From Lacticaseibacillus manihotivorans DSM 13343 = JCM 12514 (lineage in GTDB: Bacteria; Bacillota; Bacilli; Lactobacillales; Lactobacillaceae), in NCBI RefSeq assembly GCF_001435035.1, contig NZ_AZEU01000116.1, positions 1-32,232 on the forward strand: a DNA stretch of 32,232 nt, written 5' to 3'. Positions 15,023 to 26,319 of the stretch are shown here, in pieces (within the stretch, counting starts at the first letter, position 1; each line of letters begins with the position of its first letter). Under the pieces are notes generated by a model. It was not told the origin of the DNA. It did no database searches and worked only from the letters and a program-made list of their open reading frames with translations. A program made the translations under genes and the position numbers.

Positions 15023-15580
15023 TTGGCTAATGAGATTATTGAAGCTGCCAAAGCGAACATGCAAAAGTCTGCTGAGGCTTTGCAACGTGAGCTCGGCGGT
15101 ATTCGTGCAGGCCGCGCCAATGCTGGTTTATTGAACCGCGTTGAAGTGGAATACTATGGCGTGATGACCCCATTGAACCAAATGGCTGCCATCACCATTC
15201 CAGAACCGCGCGTGTTAATGGTCACCCCTTATGACAAGTCGATTTTAAAAGACATCGAAGCCGCCATCAACATGTCTGATCTGGGCATCAACCCAGCCAA
15301 TGATGGCAGTACGATTCGCTTGGTGATCCCCCAACTGACTGGGGAACGCCGTCAAGAATTGGCTAAAGAAGTCGGCAAGTATGAAGAAGAAGCCAAAATT
15401 GCGACCCGCAATGTCCGTCGTGATGCCTTAGACAAGCTCAAAAAGCAAGAAAAGGCTGGCGAAATCACTGAAGACGACTTACATCGTTTCGAAAAAGACA
15501 TTCAAAAAGTGATCGACGATGCGGCTAAAAACATCGAACAAATCGCTCGCGATAAAGAAAAAGAAATTACTGAAGGCTAA
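15023..15580 (+). CDS. Ribosome recycling factor
   Basis: RRF, with EF-G, splits post-termination ribosomes. It is 185 residues, exactly the family norm. Conserved features include [23 protein letters not shown] near the start and the C-terminal helix [17 protein letters not shown]. The start is TTG at 15023 with GGAGG (15009-15013) about eight bases ahead and located inside the end of pyrH, so the two genes are translationally linked. Confidence 0.97.
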   Translation: MANEIIEAAKANMQKSAEALQRELGGIRAGRANAGLLNRVEVEYYGVMTPLNQMAAITIPEPRVLMVTPYDKSILKDIEAAINMSDLGINPANDGSTIRLVIPQLTGERRQELAKEVGKYEEEAKIATRNVRRDALDKLKKQEKAGEITEDDLHRFEKDIQKVIDDAAKNIEQIARDKEKEITEG

Positions 15581-15590
15581 GCTTTTAACC

Positions 15591-15630
15591 CAAAATGGCT
15601 CACGCAGCAAAATTGCGTGAGCCATTTTGC
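15591..15630 (+). terminator. Terminator after frr
   Basis: A 16-bp perfect stem: CAAAATGGCTCACGCA (15591-15606) with TGCGTGAGCCATTTTG (15614-15629), and a 7-base loop. The T-run is within the descending arm (ATTTTGCTT). Confidence 0.85.
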
Positions 15631-15694
15631 TTAGAGAGCTTCATAAGTTCCACTTCAGCGACACGTCCTTTGCATGACACTGCCTAACCGCAGC

Positions 15695-15723
15695 TTGACC
15701 GGCACGTTAAGAAAGCGGATAAT
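15695..15723 (+). promoter_or_regulatory. Promoter of the 51-residue membrane protein
   Basis: TTGACC (15695-15700), exactly 17 bp, then GATAAT (15718-15723). This near-consensus promoter sits 27 bases before the small gene's ATG. Confidence 0.8.
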
Positions 15724-15749
15724 CGCTTTAATGCGAAAAGAGGGTCAAC

Positions 15750-15905
15750 ATGTCAGGAATTATTGAAATCGCCGCTTTGGCGGTAGGCGCATTTTTACTC
15801 GGGACTAGCACGCGAGGAAAATTTGCCAAATCAAAGTTACGCTTCGTCCAAATGGGCTTAGGGGTCGCTTTTATCTCCTTGGGATTATTAATGGCATTGC
15901 ATTAA
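15750..15905 (+). CDS. Small membrane protein, 51 residues, unknown function
   Basis: I do not recognise this family. The frame MSGIIEIAALAVGAFLLGTS, then TRGKFAKSKLRFVQ, then MGLGVAFISLGLLMALH gives two hydrophobic segments (about 4-18 and 35-50) joined by a basic loop, so both ends probably face outward. Coding is supported by its own near-consensus promoter, AGAGGG (15739-15744) five bases before the ATG, and a terminator directly after the stop. It is a compact, self-contained unit between frr and uppS. Confidence 0.72.
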   Translation: MSGIIEIAALAVGAFLLGTSTRGKFAKSKLRFVQMGLGVAFISLGLLMALH

Positions 15906-15936
15906 CGGTTGGGGTTTTGAATCCGAACCGTTTTTC
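15904..15936 (+). terminator. Terminator after the 51-residue gene
   Basis: AACGGTT (15904-15910) pairs with AACCGTT (15926-15932), with two further G-C pairs inside, followed by TTTTTC. The stem begins within the stop codon. Confidence 0.75.
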
Positions 15937-16000
15937 TTTGGCAAGCTTGCGACATCATCCAGTAATTTTTCGCTGGAAGCTACAAGCGGTAGGCTTTTTC

Positions 16001-16009
16001 TGCTACAAT
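16001..16009 (+). promoter_or_regulatory. Extended -10 promoter for uppS-cdsA-rseP-proS
   Basis: TGCTACAAT gives TGn plus TACAAT, 40 bases before the uppS start. The -35 is weak. Confidence 0.55.
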
Positions 16010-16048
16010 CAATGAGTATGTATCGCCGTATAAGGAGGCATCACCCTG

Positions 16049-16795
16049 TTGGCAAAACAAAATCTGCCAGAACTTGATCCCGCGCGGATCCCACAACATG
16101 TCGCCATTATCATGGATGGTAATGGTCGCTGGGCGAAAAAGCGCTTCTTGCCGCGTATCGCCGGGCACAAACAAGGCATGGAAGTGGTGAAAACCATTAC
16201 CAAAGCTGCCAGCCATCTCGGCGTTAAAGTGTTGACGCTGTATGCATTTTCGACGGAAAACTGGAAACGTCCAGACAGCGAAGTGAACTATTTAATGAAG
16301 CTACCGGTCGATTTCTTCAACACCTTTGTGCCAGAATTGATCAAAGAAAACGTGCAAGTGCGCGTCATGGGCGAACTCGACGCCTTGCCTGCGCACACCC
16401 GCAAAGCTGCGGCTGATGCAGTGGCTGACACCGCGCAAAACACTGGCTTGATCTTAAACTTTGCGTTGAATTATGGCGGGCGCGACGAAATCGTCCAAGC
16501 CTTCCAACAAGTGGCGACGTTAGCGCAAGCTGGGCACCTCGATCCGGCCGAAATCACTGCTGACACCGTCAGCGCCCATTTGATGACCGCCGGCTTAGGC
16601 AAACTCGCTGATCCTGATTTGTTGATCCGCACTAGCGGTGAAGAACGGATCTCGAATTTCTTATTGTGGCAGTTAGCTTATTCGGAAATGGTCTTTACCG
16701 ATACGCTTTGGCCAGACTTTACCGAAACCACCTTGAAACAAGCCATCGCGGATTATCAACGTCGCGATCGCCGCTTCGGTGGGTTATCCAAATAA
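16049..16795 (+). CDS. Undecaprenyl diphosphate synthase (isoprenyl transferase)
   Basis: UppS condenses farnesyl diphosphate with eight isopentenyl diphosphates in cis to make C55 undecaprenyl diphosphate, the lipid carrier for peptidoglycan and wall polymers. It is 248 residues. Signatures are HVAIIMDGNGRWAKKR (catalytic D23, then GNGR at 24-27), GHKQGMEVV, LYAFSTENWKRP, and the C-terminal LLIRTSGEERISNFLLWQ with the Arg/Ser that bind diphosphate. The start is TTG at 16049 with AGGAGG (16033-16038) ten bases upstream. It leads an operon with cdsA, rseP and proS. Confidence 0.97.
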   Translation: MAKQNLPELDPARIPQHVAIIMDGNGRWAKKRFLPRIAGHKQGMEVVKTITKAASHLGVKVLTLYAFSTENWKRPDSEVNYLMKLPVDFFNTFVPELIKENVQVRVMGELDALPAHTRKAAADAVADTAQNTGLILNFALNYGGRDEIVQAFQQVATLAQAGHLDPAEITADTVSAHLMTAGLGKLADPDLLIRTSGEERISNFLLWQLAYSEMVFTDTLWPDFTETTLKQAIADYQRRDRRFGGLSK

Positions 16796-16835
16796 AAACC
16801 TAGGTCCGTAATGGATCAATGGAGGAGTTTGATTT

Positions 16836-17624
16836 ATGAAACAACGTGTTATCACCGCGATTGTCGCGCTGATCATTTTTATTCCAATTTTAGTCGCAGG
16901 TGGCATTTGGATCGAAATCGCCGCGGCTGCCTTAGCTTTAGTGGCGATGTCAGAAGTTTTCATCATGCGCAAACGGATCATTATGTCAGCGGACTTCTTG
17001 TTGGCCGGCCTTGGCGTGTTATTGGTGGTACTTCCCGACAGCTACTTCAAGTGGTTGCCAGCTCACCTTGGTCGCTTAGATCTGATCTACTTAGCAGTGG
17101 CGTGCTTGTTGCTGGTGACTGTGGCGACGAAAAACCGCACCAGCTTTGATGATGTGTCTGTGTCGACCTTAGCGATGTTTTACATCGGGACTGGTTTTCA
17201 CAACTTGATCACCGTGCGCAATGGTGCCGGGCTGGATACGTTATTGTTTGCAATGCTGATCGTATGGCTCACTGATTCTGGGGCTTATATGGTCGGCCGC
17301 AAAATCGGCAAACATAAATTATGGCCAGCGATTTCCCCGAACAAAACTTGGGAAGGCTCCATCGGCGGTAATGTCGTGGCGTTGATTTTTGCCGCGATTT
17401 ACTTGCACTTCTTCCCCCAATTTTACGGATTCTGGACCATGATGGCGATCGCCTTGTTCTTGTCCGTCGTCGGCCAACTCGGCGATCTGGTGGAATCGGC
17501 CTTGAAGCGGTATTATGGCGTCAAGGATTCTGGTAAGATCTTGCCAGGTCACGGTGGCATTTTAGATCGCTTTGATTCCATGTTGCTGGTGTTCCCAATG
17601 TTGCATTTATTGGGGATTGTTTAA
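16836..17624 (+). CDS. Phosphatidate cytidylyltransferase
   Basis: CdsA makes CDP-diacylglycerol from phosphatidic acid and CTP, the branch point for membrane phospholipids. The 262-residue integral membrane protein has about eight hydrophobic segments. The family signature is complete near the C-terminus (221-247: SALKRYYGVKDSG, then LPGHGGILDRFD), and SPNKTWEGSIGG at 167-178 is a second conserved block. The ATG follows GGAGGAG (16821-16827). In Bacillus the next gene would be dxr, but here rseP follows after 12 bases. Confidence 0.97.
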   Translation: MKQRVITAIVALIIFIPILVAGGIWIEIAAAALALVAMSEVFIMRKRIIMSADFLLAGLGVLLVVLPDSYFKWLPAHLGRLDLIYLAVACLLLVTVATKNRTSFDDVSVSTLAMFYIGTGFHNLITVRNGAGLDTLLFAMLIVWLTDSGAYMVGRKIGKHKLWPAISPNKTWEGSIGGNVVALIFAAIYLHFFPQFYGFWTMMAIALFLSVVGQLGDLVESALKRYYGVKDSGKILPGHGGILDRFDSMLLVFPMLHLLGIV

Positions 17625-17636
17625 AAGGAGGGCACT

Positions 17637-18878
17637 ATGACGACCATCCTAGCTTTTATCGTTGTTTTCGTCATTTTAGTGTTGGTGCATGAATTTGGCC
17701 ACTATTGGTTTGCCAAGCGTTCAGGCATTTTAGTCCGTGAATTCTCCATTGGAATGGGACCAAAGCTGGTCGCCTGGCGCAAACACAATACGACTTACAC
17801 CTTGCGCCTGTTGCCTTTAGGCGGTTATGTCCGCATGGCAGGCTGGCAAGATGAAGAAGATGACATCAAACCTGGCACGCAATTAACATTGACCTTGAAT
17901 GATGCCGGTGTGGTCACGCGCATCAACACGTCCAACAAAGTGACGCTTTCAGGTGGCATCGCGGTGCAAGTCGATCACTTAGACTTGCGCGAAGCGTTGA
18001 CCATTTCCGGTTATGAATACGGCAACGATACGGAACTCAAAACTTGGTCCGTCGATCATGATGCGACGATCATCGAAGCTGATGGCACGGAAGTCGTCAT
18101 TGCGCCTAACGACGTCCAATTTCAAAATGCGCCGGTGCTGAAACGGTTGTTGGTAAACTTCGCTGGACCGATGAATAACTTCATCTTGGCGATCATTGCT
18201 TTTATCATCGTCGGTTTCTTAGCTGGCGTGCCGCAACTGAACACCAATCAAATCGGGGAAGTGCAAGCTGGCTCACCTGCTGATAAAGCGGGGTTGGTCA
18301 GCGGCGCGAAGATCCGATCCATCGACAATACCAAGATCTTAAGCTTTGAAGATTTACAAACGGCAGTCACCAAGCACAAAGGTGAGACCTTAAAAGTGGT
18401 TGCGCAACAACAAGGTGCGACCAAAACTTTATCGATTACCCCAACTAAAAAAGGCTTGATCGGCGTCACCACTTATATGGATAAATCCGCTAGCGCCGCG
18501 ATCCCATATGGCTTCACTCAAAGTTGGTCGTTAGCCACGCGGATCTTAACGGTACTGAAATCCTTAGTCACCGGCCACTTCTCATTGAACAAGTTGGCAG
18601 GACCTGTGGGCATTTACACCATGACCAGCTCCGCGGCTGCCGGTGGGCTCAATTCCTTGGTTTTCTTCTTGGCTTACTTGTCCTTAAACTTAGGGATCAT
18701 GAACTTGATTCCGATCCCAGTGCTGGACGGTGGGAAGATCTTGTTGAACTTGGTGGAAATCATTCGCCGCAAACCGCTATCTCGCGACAAAGAAGGCATC
18801 GTGACCATGATCGGTGCTGGTTTAATGGTCTTGCTGCTGGTTGCAGTGACGATCAATGATATTTTGCGCCAGTTTTAA
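17637..18878 (+). CDS. RIP metalloprotease RseP (RasP/Eep type)
   Basis: This site-2 intramembrane zinc protease cleaves within the membrane. In Firmicutes its relatives trim anti-sigma factors, signal peptides and pheromone precursors. It is 413 residues. The zinc motif HEFGH is in the first membrane segment (H18, E19, H22), a PDZ domain covers about 205-285, and the third zinc ligand lies in NLIPIPVLDGGK (D364). Four membrane segments are expected. The ATG follows AAGGAGGG (17625-17632), which abuts the cdsA stop. In bacteria with Rgg systems this enzyme can process short peptides, but no link to the Rgg genes here is shown. Confidence 0.96.
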   Translation: MTTILAFIVVFVILVLVHEFGHYWFAKRSGILVREFSIGMGPKLVAWRKHNTTYTLRLLPLGGYVRMAGWQDEEDDIKPGTQLTLTLNDAGVVTRINTSNKVTLSGGIAVQVDHLDLREALTISGYEYGNDTELKTWSVDHDATIIEADGTEVVIAPNDVQFQNAPVLKRLLVNFAGPMNNFILAIIAFIIVGFLAGVPQLNTNQIGEVQAGSPADKAGLVSGAKIRSIDNTKILSFEDLQTAVTKHKGETLKVVAQQQGATKTLSITPTKKGLIGVTTYMDKSASAAIPYGFTQSWSLATRILTVLKSLVTGHFSLNKLAGPVGIYTMTSSAAAGGLNSLVFFLAYLSLNLGIMNLIPIPVLDGGKILLNLVEIIRRKPLSRDKEGIVTMIGAGLMVLLLVAVTINDILRQF

Positions 18879-18892
18879 GCTGGCAAACATAA

Positions 18893-20617
<1,725 letters not shown>

Positions 20618-20630
20618 ACGCATTGCTTAG

Positions 20631-20657
20631 CAGGATCCGTTATCGGATCCTGTTTTT
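20631..20657 (+). terminator. Terminator after proS
   Basis: CAGGATCCG (20631-20639), loop TTAT, CGGATCCTG (20644-20652), then TTTTT. This is a perfect 9-bp stem. Confidence 0.92.
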
Positions 20658-21290
20658 GTGTGGCGAATTGAATGCTCGTGCCGAGATTTTATTGCATTTT
20701 AGATACAACCATGGCCTTGGTCCAGACGGCACACAAAATCCACGAAACAGTGGCCCATTTCGTGGATTCTTGGCTTGACGCCAATTCAATTACGTTCGTG
20801 CCCTTCAAACAGCTCTGATACGTATCTGCGTCGCCTTGGGCTCTTGACCCTTGACCACGTTCGGGACTAATCGGCAATGCATTAGCCTTTCGTCGCACAG
20901 GCGCACCAGCTACCCATGTCGCCATGAGGTGTTCAACCCGGTGTCATCTTTAGTTTGAACCCCACGGGGGTCCTTCGATGCCGGCATTTCTGATACGAGA
21001 GAGCCAACGTTGCTCAACCAAATTCGCTGAGTCGCTGCGGGTCGGTCTCATTCGGTTTAACGAAGCTCTTCCGCTTCGCCATGAAGTGGTACAGGCGACC
21101 TGGCCTAAGCCGTCTACTTCTCCTGCCATGATAGTAACGCGTTTAATCATCCGTGACAAGACTATTGCTTATAAACGTTTTTCATAAAATTTTGGAAAAA
21201 TGTGTCCCAAGGTTGAGGTGGATGGCTTTTCGATGCCTGTCTTTTGTTGCCGTTGAATGAAAAAAATTTCAGTTCCTTCTGGGCGTCAAG
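20658..21290. other. Gene-free, hairpin-rich spacer of unknown nature
   Basis: No reading frame here has a plausible start site, length or motif. The spacer holds many complementary blocks: AATCCACGAAA with TTTCGTGGATT (perfect 11 bp, starting near 20735), AACCCC with GGGGTT-type pairing near 20958-20973, CGAAGC with GCTTCG near 21061-21078, GATACGTATC near 20818-20827, and CACC..CATG with CATG..GGTG near 20907-20934. The density of stems over about 550 bases and the G+C similar to genes suggest a structured RNA or a decayed mobile element. Strand is uncertain. A weak minus-strand -10 (TATAAG, plus 21168-21173) exists. I match it to no named family. Confidence 0.4.
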
Positions 21291-21295
21291 AACGC

Positions 21296-21324
21296 TTGTG
21301 ACCACACATAAAAACAGTTAAGCT
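21296..21324 (+). promoter_or_regulatory. Candidate polC promoter
   Basis: TTGTGA (21296-21301), 17 bp, TAAGCT (21319-21324), 52 bases before the TTG start. The -10 is only half consensus. Confidence 0.45.
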
Positions 21325-21375
21325 AGATGCATGACAAAATTCTGCGAGTGATCGCAGAAGAAAGGTGGCCGTTTC

Positions 21376-24300
21376 TTGGCTTTATCCAAACACGAAATGT
21401 TTACGAAGTTGTTGGAACAATTGCAACTTCCACAAGATCTCGCCAACTATCCTGGCTTTAACGATGCGACGATCGATCAAGTCGCCGTCCACACGAAGTC
21501 CAAACATTATCACTTCACCATTGGCGTGCCGACGATTTTACCCGTCGCCGTGTACACGCCATTTGAACAACATTTACAAGCCGCTTTTAAAGATATCGCC
21601 TCAGTTGGTTTGTCCATCAAGGCTGAAAATCCCAGTTTTGATCAGGCGCTGTTGTCAGGTTATTGGGCGTATGTCGTCAAAAATGCTGGCATTCAATCCA
21701 GTTTGGTGTACGAATTATGTACCAAACAAGAGCCCAAGCTCAATGACGGCCGCGTCAGCTTATTGGCTGAAAATGAACCCGTCCGGCAATTCTTGATCAA
21801 TCAAGGCCTGGGTAAGCTGGAAGATGCTTATCATACCGTCGGGTTTCAAACGCTACATTTAAATGCTGACGTCGATGAAGACAAAGCCAACGCGCAAATC
21901 GAAGCGTTCAAAGCCCAAAAGGCTCAAGAAACTGCCGAGCTAGCGAAAAAAGCAGCCGAAGTGGTCCAACAGCGCCAACAAGCCCAAGCCGCAGATCCGA
22001 ATGCCGGCAGCGGTCCGATCACGCTTGGCCGCGGGATCAAGTCCAGTGATGAGCCGCAACAAATGGTCACTATCACGGAAGAAGAACGCTCGGTCACGGT
22101 TGAAGGTTATGTGTTTGACGTTGAAGTGCGTGAATTACGTTCCAAACGTAAACTTTTAATTTTCAAGCTGACGGATTACACGTCGAGTTTTATTGCCAAG
22201 AAGTTCTCCAATAATGCTGAAGATGAAGCCATGTTTGATCGGATCTCGGCAGGGATGTGGTTGCGTGTGCGTGGGAGCGTTCAAGAAGATAACTTCTCGC
22301 GTGAATTGACCATCATGGCCCAAGATGTGCAAGAAGTGAAGCACCCACTTCCAACTGATGACGTGGAAGGCGACAAGCGCATCGAATTGCACTTGCACAC
22401 TAACATGTCGACGATGGATGGGATGACTTCGATTTCCGATTACGTCAAGCGTGCCAAAAAGTGGGGCCATGAAGCCATTGCCGTGACTGATCACGCCGGC
22501 TTGCAGGCTTATCCTGAAGCCCATACCGCCGCAGGCAAAGCGGACATGAAAATGATTTACGGCGTGGAAGTCAACTTAGTCGATGATGGGACGCCGGTCG
22601 CTTATAACGCAGACGTCGCCCGCCCCTTAGCCACTGATACTTATGTGGTGTTTGATATTGAAACCACGGGGCTGTCTGCGGTTTACGACAAGATCATTGA
22701 AATTGCCGCAGTGAAAATGCAAGACGGTAAGGTGATCGACGAATTTGAAGAATTGATCGACCCAGGCTTCCCATTATCTGAGTTCACCATCAACTTGACG
22801 CATATCACCGATGACATGGTGCATGGCTCTAAAACTGAAGCCCAAGTGTTGAACTTGTTCCGCGAATTTTGTGACGGCAGTATCATGGTCGGCCATAATG
22901 TGACCTTTGATGTGGGCTTTATCAATGCGGGTTATCGGCGGTTGAATCAGGAAGACATCCAAAATCCCGTGGTCGATACCTTGGAATTATCCCGGATGTT
23001 GCATCCAGAACGCAAGAATCACAAACTCGATACTTTGACCAAAGCCTATAAAATCGCTTTGGAAAATCACCATCGGGCCAATGCCGATTCAGAAGCGACT
23101 GGTTATTTACTGTACGCCTTAGAAAAAGAAGCCGCCAAAAAATATAACATCACCACGCTTGATCAATTGAACTCGCGCGTCGGTGCTGGTGATGCGTGGA
23201 AGCAAAGCCGACCCAGTCATGCGATCATTTTGGCCAAAACACAAGAAGGGTTGAAGAACTTATTTAAACTCGTCTCCATATCCAACGTCGAAACTTATTA
23301 CCGCATGCCACGAGTTCCGCGCTCACGCTTGCAAAAACTGCGTGATGGCTTAGTGGTGGGATCGGCTTGTTCCAGTGGTGAAGTCTTCACCGCCATGATG
23401 CAAAAAGGCTACGCTGAAGCGGCCAAAAAAGCGGAATTCTACGACTATTTAGAAGTTCAGCCTTTAGATAACTATTTACCATTAAAAGAAGCGGAATTAG
23501 TCAAAGGTGATGCCCACTTAAAAGACATTATTTCTAACATCATCAAGATTGGGGCTGCACAAAACAAACCGGTCGTGGCCACCGGCGATGCGCATTACTT
23601 AGATAAAACCGATGCCGTGTATCGCAAAATTTTGATTCATTCGCAAGGCGGGGCCAACCCGCTGAACCGTCACAGCTTACCCGATGTGCATTTCCGCTCC
23701 ACCAAAGAAATGCTCGATGCCTTCAGCTGGTTGCCAGAAGATCAAGCGCATCAAATCGTCGTCGACAATACCCATGTGGTGGCCGATTGGATCGATGGCA
23801 GCATCACGCCAGTCAAAACCAAACTTTACACGCCAGATATTCCTGGGGTGAAGGAAAACTTGACCAAAGACGTGATGGATACTGCCCATAAGTTGTACGG
23901 CGATCCACTGCCTGAAATTGTTTCCGCCCGTTTGGACAAAGAACTCAAGTCGATCATCGGCAACGGGTTTGCCGTGATTTACAACATTGCCCAACAACTG
24001 GTATTGAAGTCCAACAAAGACGGTTACTTGGTTGGGTCACGGGGTTCTGTCGGGTCAAGTTTAGCGGCGACCATGTCTGGCATCACGGAAATCAACCCAT
24101 TGCCGCCGCATTATCGCTGTCCACAGTGTCAATATTCCGAATTCTTTACCAAAGGGGAATATGGGTCCGGCTTTGATTTACCGGATAAAGATTGTCCCAA
24201 CTGTGGCGCAGAACTGGTCAAAGATGGTCAAGATATTCCCTTTGAAACTTTCTTAGGGTTTAAAGGGGATAAAGTCCCTGATATCGATTTAAACTTCTCT

Positions 24301-25716
24301 GGGGATTATCAGCCCGTCGCGCATAACTACATTAAAGTGTTATTCGGGGAAGATCACGCCTTTCGCGCTGGGACCATCGGCACCGTCGCCGATAAAACGG
24401 CTTATGGCTATGTCAAAGCTTACGAACGCGATACCGGCCAAATGATCCGCGGCGCGGAAATCGATCGCTTGGCTAAAGGCGCCACTGGGGTCAAGCGGAC
24501 GACTGGACAGCATCCGGCAGGGATTTTGATTGTGCCAGCCAACATGGATATTTACGACTTTTCGCCGATTCAATATCCTGCCGACGATCAAAACGCCGCA
24601 TGGAAAACCACCCACTTTGATTTCCACTCGATTCATGACAACATTTTGAAAATGGATGTGCTGGGGCATGATGACCCGACCATGATCCGGATGTTGCAAG
24701 ATTTATCTGGGGTTGAACCAAAGTCGATTCCCATGGATGATCCTGGTGTGATGTCGCTGTTTTCAAGCACTGAAGCTCTTGGGGTGACGCCTGAGCAAAT
24801 CGGTTCAAAAACCGGGACGCTTGGGGTGCCAGAATTTGGGACGCGGTTTGTGCGCGGGATGCTTGAAGAAACGCATCCGAAGCATTTTTCTGAGTTATTG
24901 CAAATCTCTGGTTTGTCTCACGGCACAGATGTGTGGTTAGGCAACGCCGAAGAATTGATCCAAAACAAAGTCGTCACCATTAAAGAAGTGATCGGCTGTC
25001 GTGATAACATCATGATGGATTTGATTCACTGGGGGATGGATGACTCCATGGCGTTCAACATCATGGAACACGTGCGTAAAGGCCGCGGAATCCCAGATGA
25101 ATGGCAACAAGCGATGCGCGACAATGAATCCGTTCCTGATTGGTACATCGATTCTTGTTTGAAGATCAAGTACATGTTCCCGAAAGCCCATGCCGCCGCT
25201 TATGACTTAATGGGTTTGCGGATCGCTTGGTTTAAGGTGTACTTCCCATTGGTGTATTACGCTTCATACTTCTCAGTGCGCGCTGAAGATTTCGATTTGG
25301 CCGCGATGAGTCATGGTAAAGAAGCAGTGAAAGCAGCGATTAAGGAAATCACCGACAAAGGTATGGAGGCCTCGACGAAAGAAAAGAACCTGCAAACCAT
25401 CCTTGAAATCGCCAACGAATGTCTCGAACGCGGCTTCAAGATCCAAATGGTGGATATCGACAAGTCTGATGCCCATGATTTCTTGATCGTTGACGACCAC
25501 ACACTACTCGCACCATTCCGCGCGGTGCCGAGTTTAGGTGATAACGTCGCCAAGCAAATCGTCTCTGCTCGTGAAGAAAAACCTTTCTTATCTAAAGAAG
25601 ATTTGGCCAAGCGCGGCAAAGTGTCCAAGACCTTGATCGATTACATGACTGAAAACCATGTCCTCGATCACTTACCAGACGAAAACCAACTCTCGTTATT
25701 TGACGGGTTGTTTTAG
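21376..25716 (+). CDS. DNA polymerase III PolC-type alpha subunit
   Basis: PolC is the replicative polymerase of low-GC Gram-positives with built-in proofreading. It is 1446 residues, the standard length. In order it has an N-terminal region, an OB fold (about 235-325), a PHP domain starting at [11 protein letters not shown] (H339, H341), an inserted 3'-5' exonuclease with DIETTG at 427-432 and a late HNVTFD, the rest of PHP, a zinc finger (CPQC at 915-918, CPNC at 940-943), and the polymerase core with [11 protein letters not shown] at 968-978. A helix-hairpin-helix ([11 protein letters not shown]) is near the end. It starts with TTG behind AAAGGTGG (21361-21368). Unlike the preceding genes, it is separated from proS by a terminator and about 700 bases. 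Confidence 0.98.
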   Translation: MALSKHEMFTKLLEQLQLPQDLANYPGFNDATIDQVAVHTKSKHYHFTIGVPTILPVAVYTPFEQHLQAAFKDIASVGLSIKAENPSFDQALLSGYWAYVVKNAGIQSSLVYELCTKQEPKLNDGRVSLLAENEPVRQFLINQGLGKLEDAYHTVGFQTLHLNADVDEDKANAQIEAFKAQKAQETAELAKKAAEVVQQRQQAQAADPNAGSGPITLGRGIKSSDEPQQMVTITEEERSVTVEGYVFDVEVRELRSKRKLLIFKLTDYTSSFIAKKFSNNAEDEAMFDRISAGMWLRVRGSVQEDNFSRELTIMAQDVQEVKHPLPTDDVEGDKRIELHLHTNMSTMDGMTSISDYVKRAKKWGHEAIAVTDHAGLQAYPEAHTAAGKADMKMIYGVEVNLVDDGTPVAYNADVARPLATDTYVVFDIETTGLSAVYDKIIEIAAVKMQDGKVIDEFEELIDPGFPLSEFTINLTHITDDMVHGSKTEAQVLNLFREFCDGSIMVGHNVTFDVGFINAGYRRLNQEDIQNPVVDTLELSRMLHPERKNHKLDTLTKAYKIALENHHRANADSEATGYLLYALEKEAAKKYNITTLDQLNSRVGAGDAWKQSRPSHAIILAKTQEGLKNLFKLVSISNVETYYRMPRVPRSRLQKLRDGLVVGSACSSGEVFTAMMQKGYAEAAKKAEFYDYLEVQPLDNYLPLKEAELVKGDAHLKDIISNIIKIGAAQNKPVVATGDAHYLDKTDAVYRKILIHSQGGANPLNRHSLPDVHFRSTKEMLDAFSWLPEDQAHQIVVDNTHVVADWIDGSITPVKTKLYTPDIPGVKENLTKDVMDTAHKLYGDPLPEIVSARLDKELKSIIGNGFAVIYNIAQQLVLKSNKDGYLVGSRGSVGSSLAATMSGITEINPLPPHYRCPQCQYSEFFTKGEYGSGFDLPDKDCPNCGAELVKDGQDIPFETFLGFKGDKVPDIDLNFSGDYQPVAHNYIKVLFGEDHAFRAGTIGTVADKTAYGYVKAYERDTGQMIRGAEIDRLAKGATGVKRTTGQHPAGILIVPANMDIYDFSPIQYPADDQNAAWKTTHFDFHSIHDNILKMDVLGHDDPTMIRMLQDLSGVEPKSIPMDDPGVMSLFSSTEALGVTPEQIGSKTGTLGVPEFGTRFVRGMLEETHPKHFSELLQISGLSHGTDVWLGNAEELIQNKVVTIKEVIGCRDNIMMDLIHWGMDDSMAFNIMEHVRKGRGIPDEWQQAMRDNESVPDWYIDSCLKIKYMFPKAHAAAYDLMGLRIAWFKVYFPLVYYASYFSVRAEDFDLAAMSHGKEAVKAAIKEITDKGMEASTKEKNLQTILEIANECLERGFKIQMVDIDKSDAHDFLIVDDHTLLAPFRAVPSLGDNVAKQIVSAREEKPFLSKEDLAKRGKVSKTLIDYMTENHVLDHLPDENQLSLFDGLF

Positions 25717-25726
25717 TCCAATTCAC

Positions 25727-25922
25727 GAAAAGCTAAGGACTCCAGGCCGCTGAACTGCGGCTGGACAGGCATTTCACTTTGTCTGCAGAATAAAAGCTAA
25801 CTCGTAAAAACCGCGAGTGGATCTTGTATTCTGCACCGTTGTAAGGGGTAAACCCCTTACAACAGTGCGACGGCTGATGCCTGTCCAGCCTTCGTTCAGC
25901 GACCTTCCGTCCTCAGCTTTTC
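25727..25922. repeat. Long branched palindrome B, after polC
   Basis: A 196-nt nested structure starts 11 bases after the polC stop. Arms: GAAAAGCTAAGGAC (25727-25740) with GTCCTCAGCTTTTC (25909-25922), one mismatch; CGCTGAAC with GTTCAGCG; GGCTGGACAGGCAT (25759-25772) with ATGCCTGTCCAGCC (25877-25890), 14 bp perfect; TGCAGAATA (25784-25792) with TATTCTGCA (25827-25835); ACTCG with CGAGT inside that; and a separate side hairpin TTGTAAGGGGT with ACCCCTTACAA (25839-25862). The core TAACTCG plus CCGCGAGTGGATCT recurs in element D after rbfA. It has no coding potential and no T-tract. It is likely a structured repeat or RNA 3' element. Confidence 0.9.
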
Positions 25923-26104
25923 TACATTTAGTCATAATTCTCAGGTGTGAGATCGGCCGGAATGATTGACGGGTCTAGAAATATCCCATGGTTTTCTTCC
26001 ATACGATTAGTTTTATATCACCATTGCGTTTATATATTGTGCTATGAAATATATGTTGTCGTGATAGTCAATCAAACCATGTTTTTGAACAAGGCTGTTG
26101 TGTA
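25923..26104. other. AT-rich gene-free spacer
   Basis: I see no gene here. A markedly AT-rich patch lies at about 25990-26070 (TATATATTG, AAATATATG) in otherwise balanced DNA. TATCAC near 26016 and GTGATA near 26061 are inverted copies flanking it. It may be promoter-proximal or residual foreign DNA. Confidence 0.3.
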
Positions 26105-26217
26105 GCCATTTGGGGTCAGTGGACTAGTGGAGCGGGGAGGTGGAAATCATCGAGCGTGCCGGCCACGAGAGATGATTTCCGCCGAGCCGCGGAGCTAGTT
26201 CACTGACGCCAGATGGC
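26105..26217. repeat. Long imperfect palindrome C, before rimP
   Basis: A 113-nt nested hairpin: GCCATTTGG (26105-26113) with CCAGATGGC (26209-26217); CAGTGGACTAG (26117-26127) with CTAGTTCACTG (26195-26205); GCGG with CCGC; GGAAATCATC (26142-26151) with GATGATTTCC (26171-26180), perfect; and a CGTG/CACG cap. It lies 46 bases before the rimP promoter. The arms differ in sequence from A, B and D but the architecture is the same. Confidence 0.88.
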
Positions 26218-26262
26218 GGCACGCACCCAAGCAGGTGTCAAGTTTTTCAATTGACAACACAG

Positions 26263-26291
26263 TTGCAATGACTGGTTTCATGTGGTAAATT
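26263..26291 (+). promoter_or_regulatory. Promoter of the rimP-nusA-infB operon
   Basis: TTGCAA (26263-26268), exactly 17 bp, then TAAATT (26286-26291), with a TGG extension before the -10. Confidence 0.75.
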
Positions 26292-26319
26292 AGTTGTAGT
26301 AATTATGATGTCGGCGGAG

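Noticed and set aside
20689-21187. Three frames of 69-78 codons (two minus, one plus) between proS and polC
   Set aside because: They lack good start sites, overlap each other on opposite strands and have no recognisable motif. The Arg/Ser-rich products look like non-coding sequence.
20658-21290. Group II intron, tmRNA, RNase P RNA or T-box leader in the proS-polC gap
   Set aside because: I looked for a domain V hairpin, the tmRNA ends and tag frame, the P4 helix sequence GAGGAAAGTCC, and the T-box AGGGTGG motif on both strands and found none. A fragment or another RNA class is not excluded.
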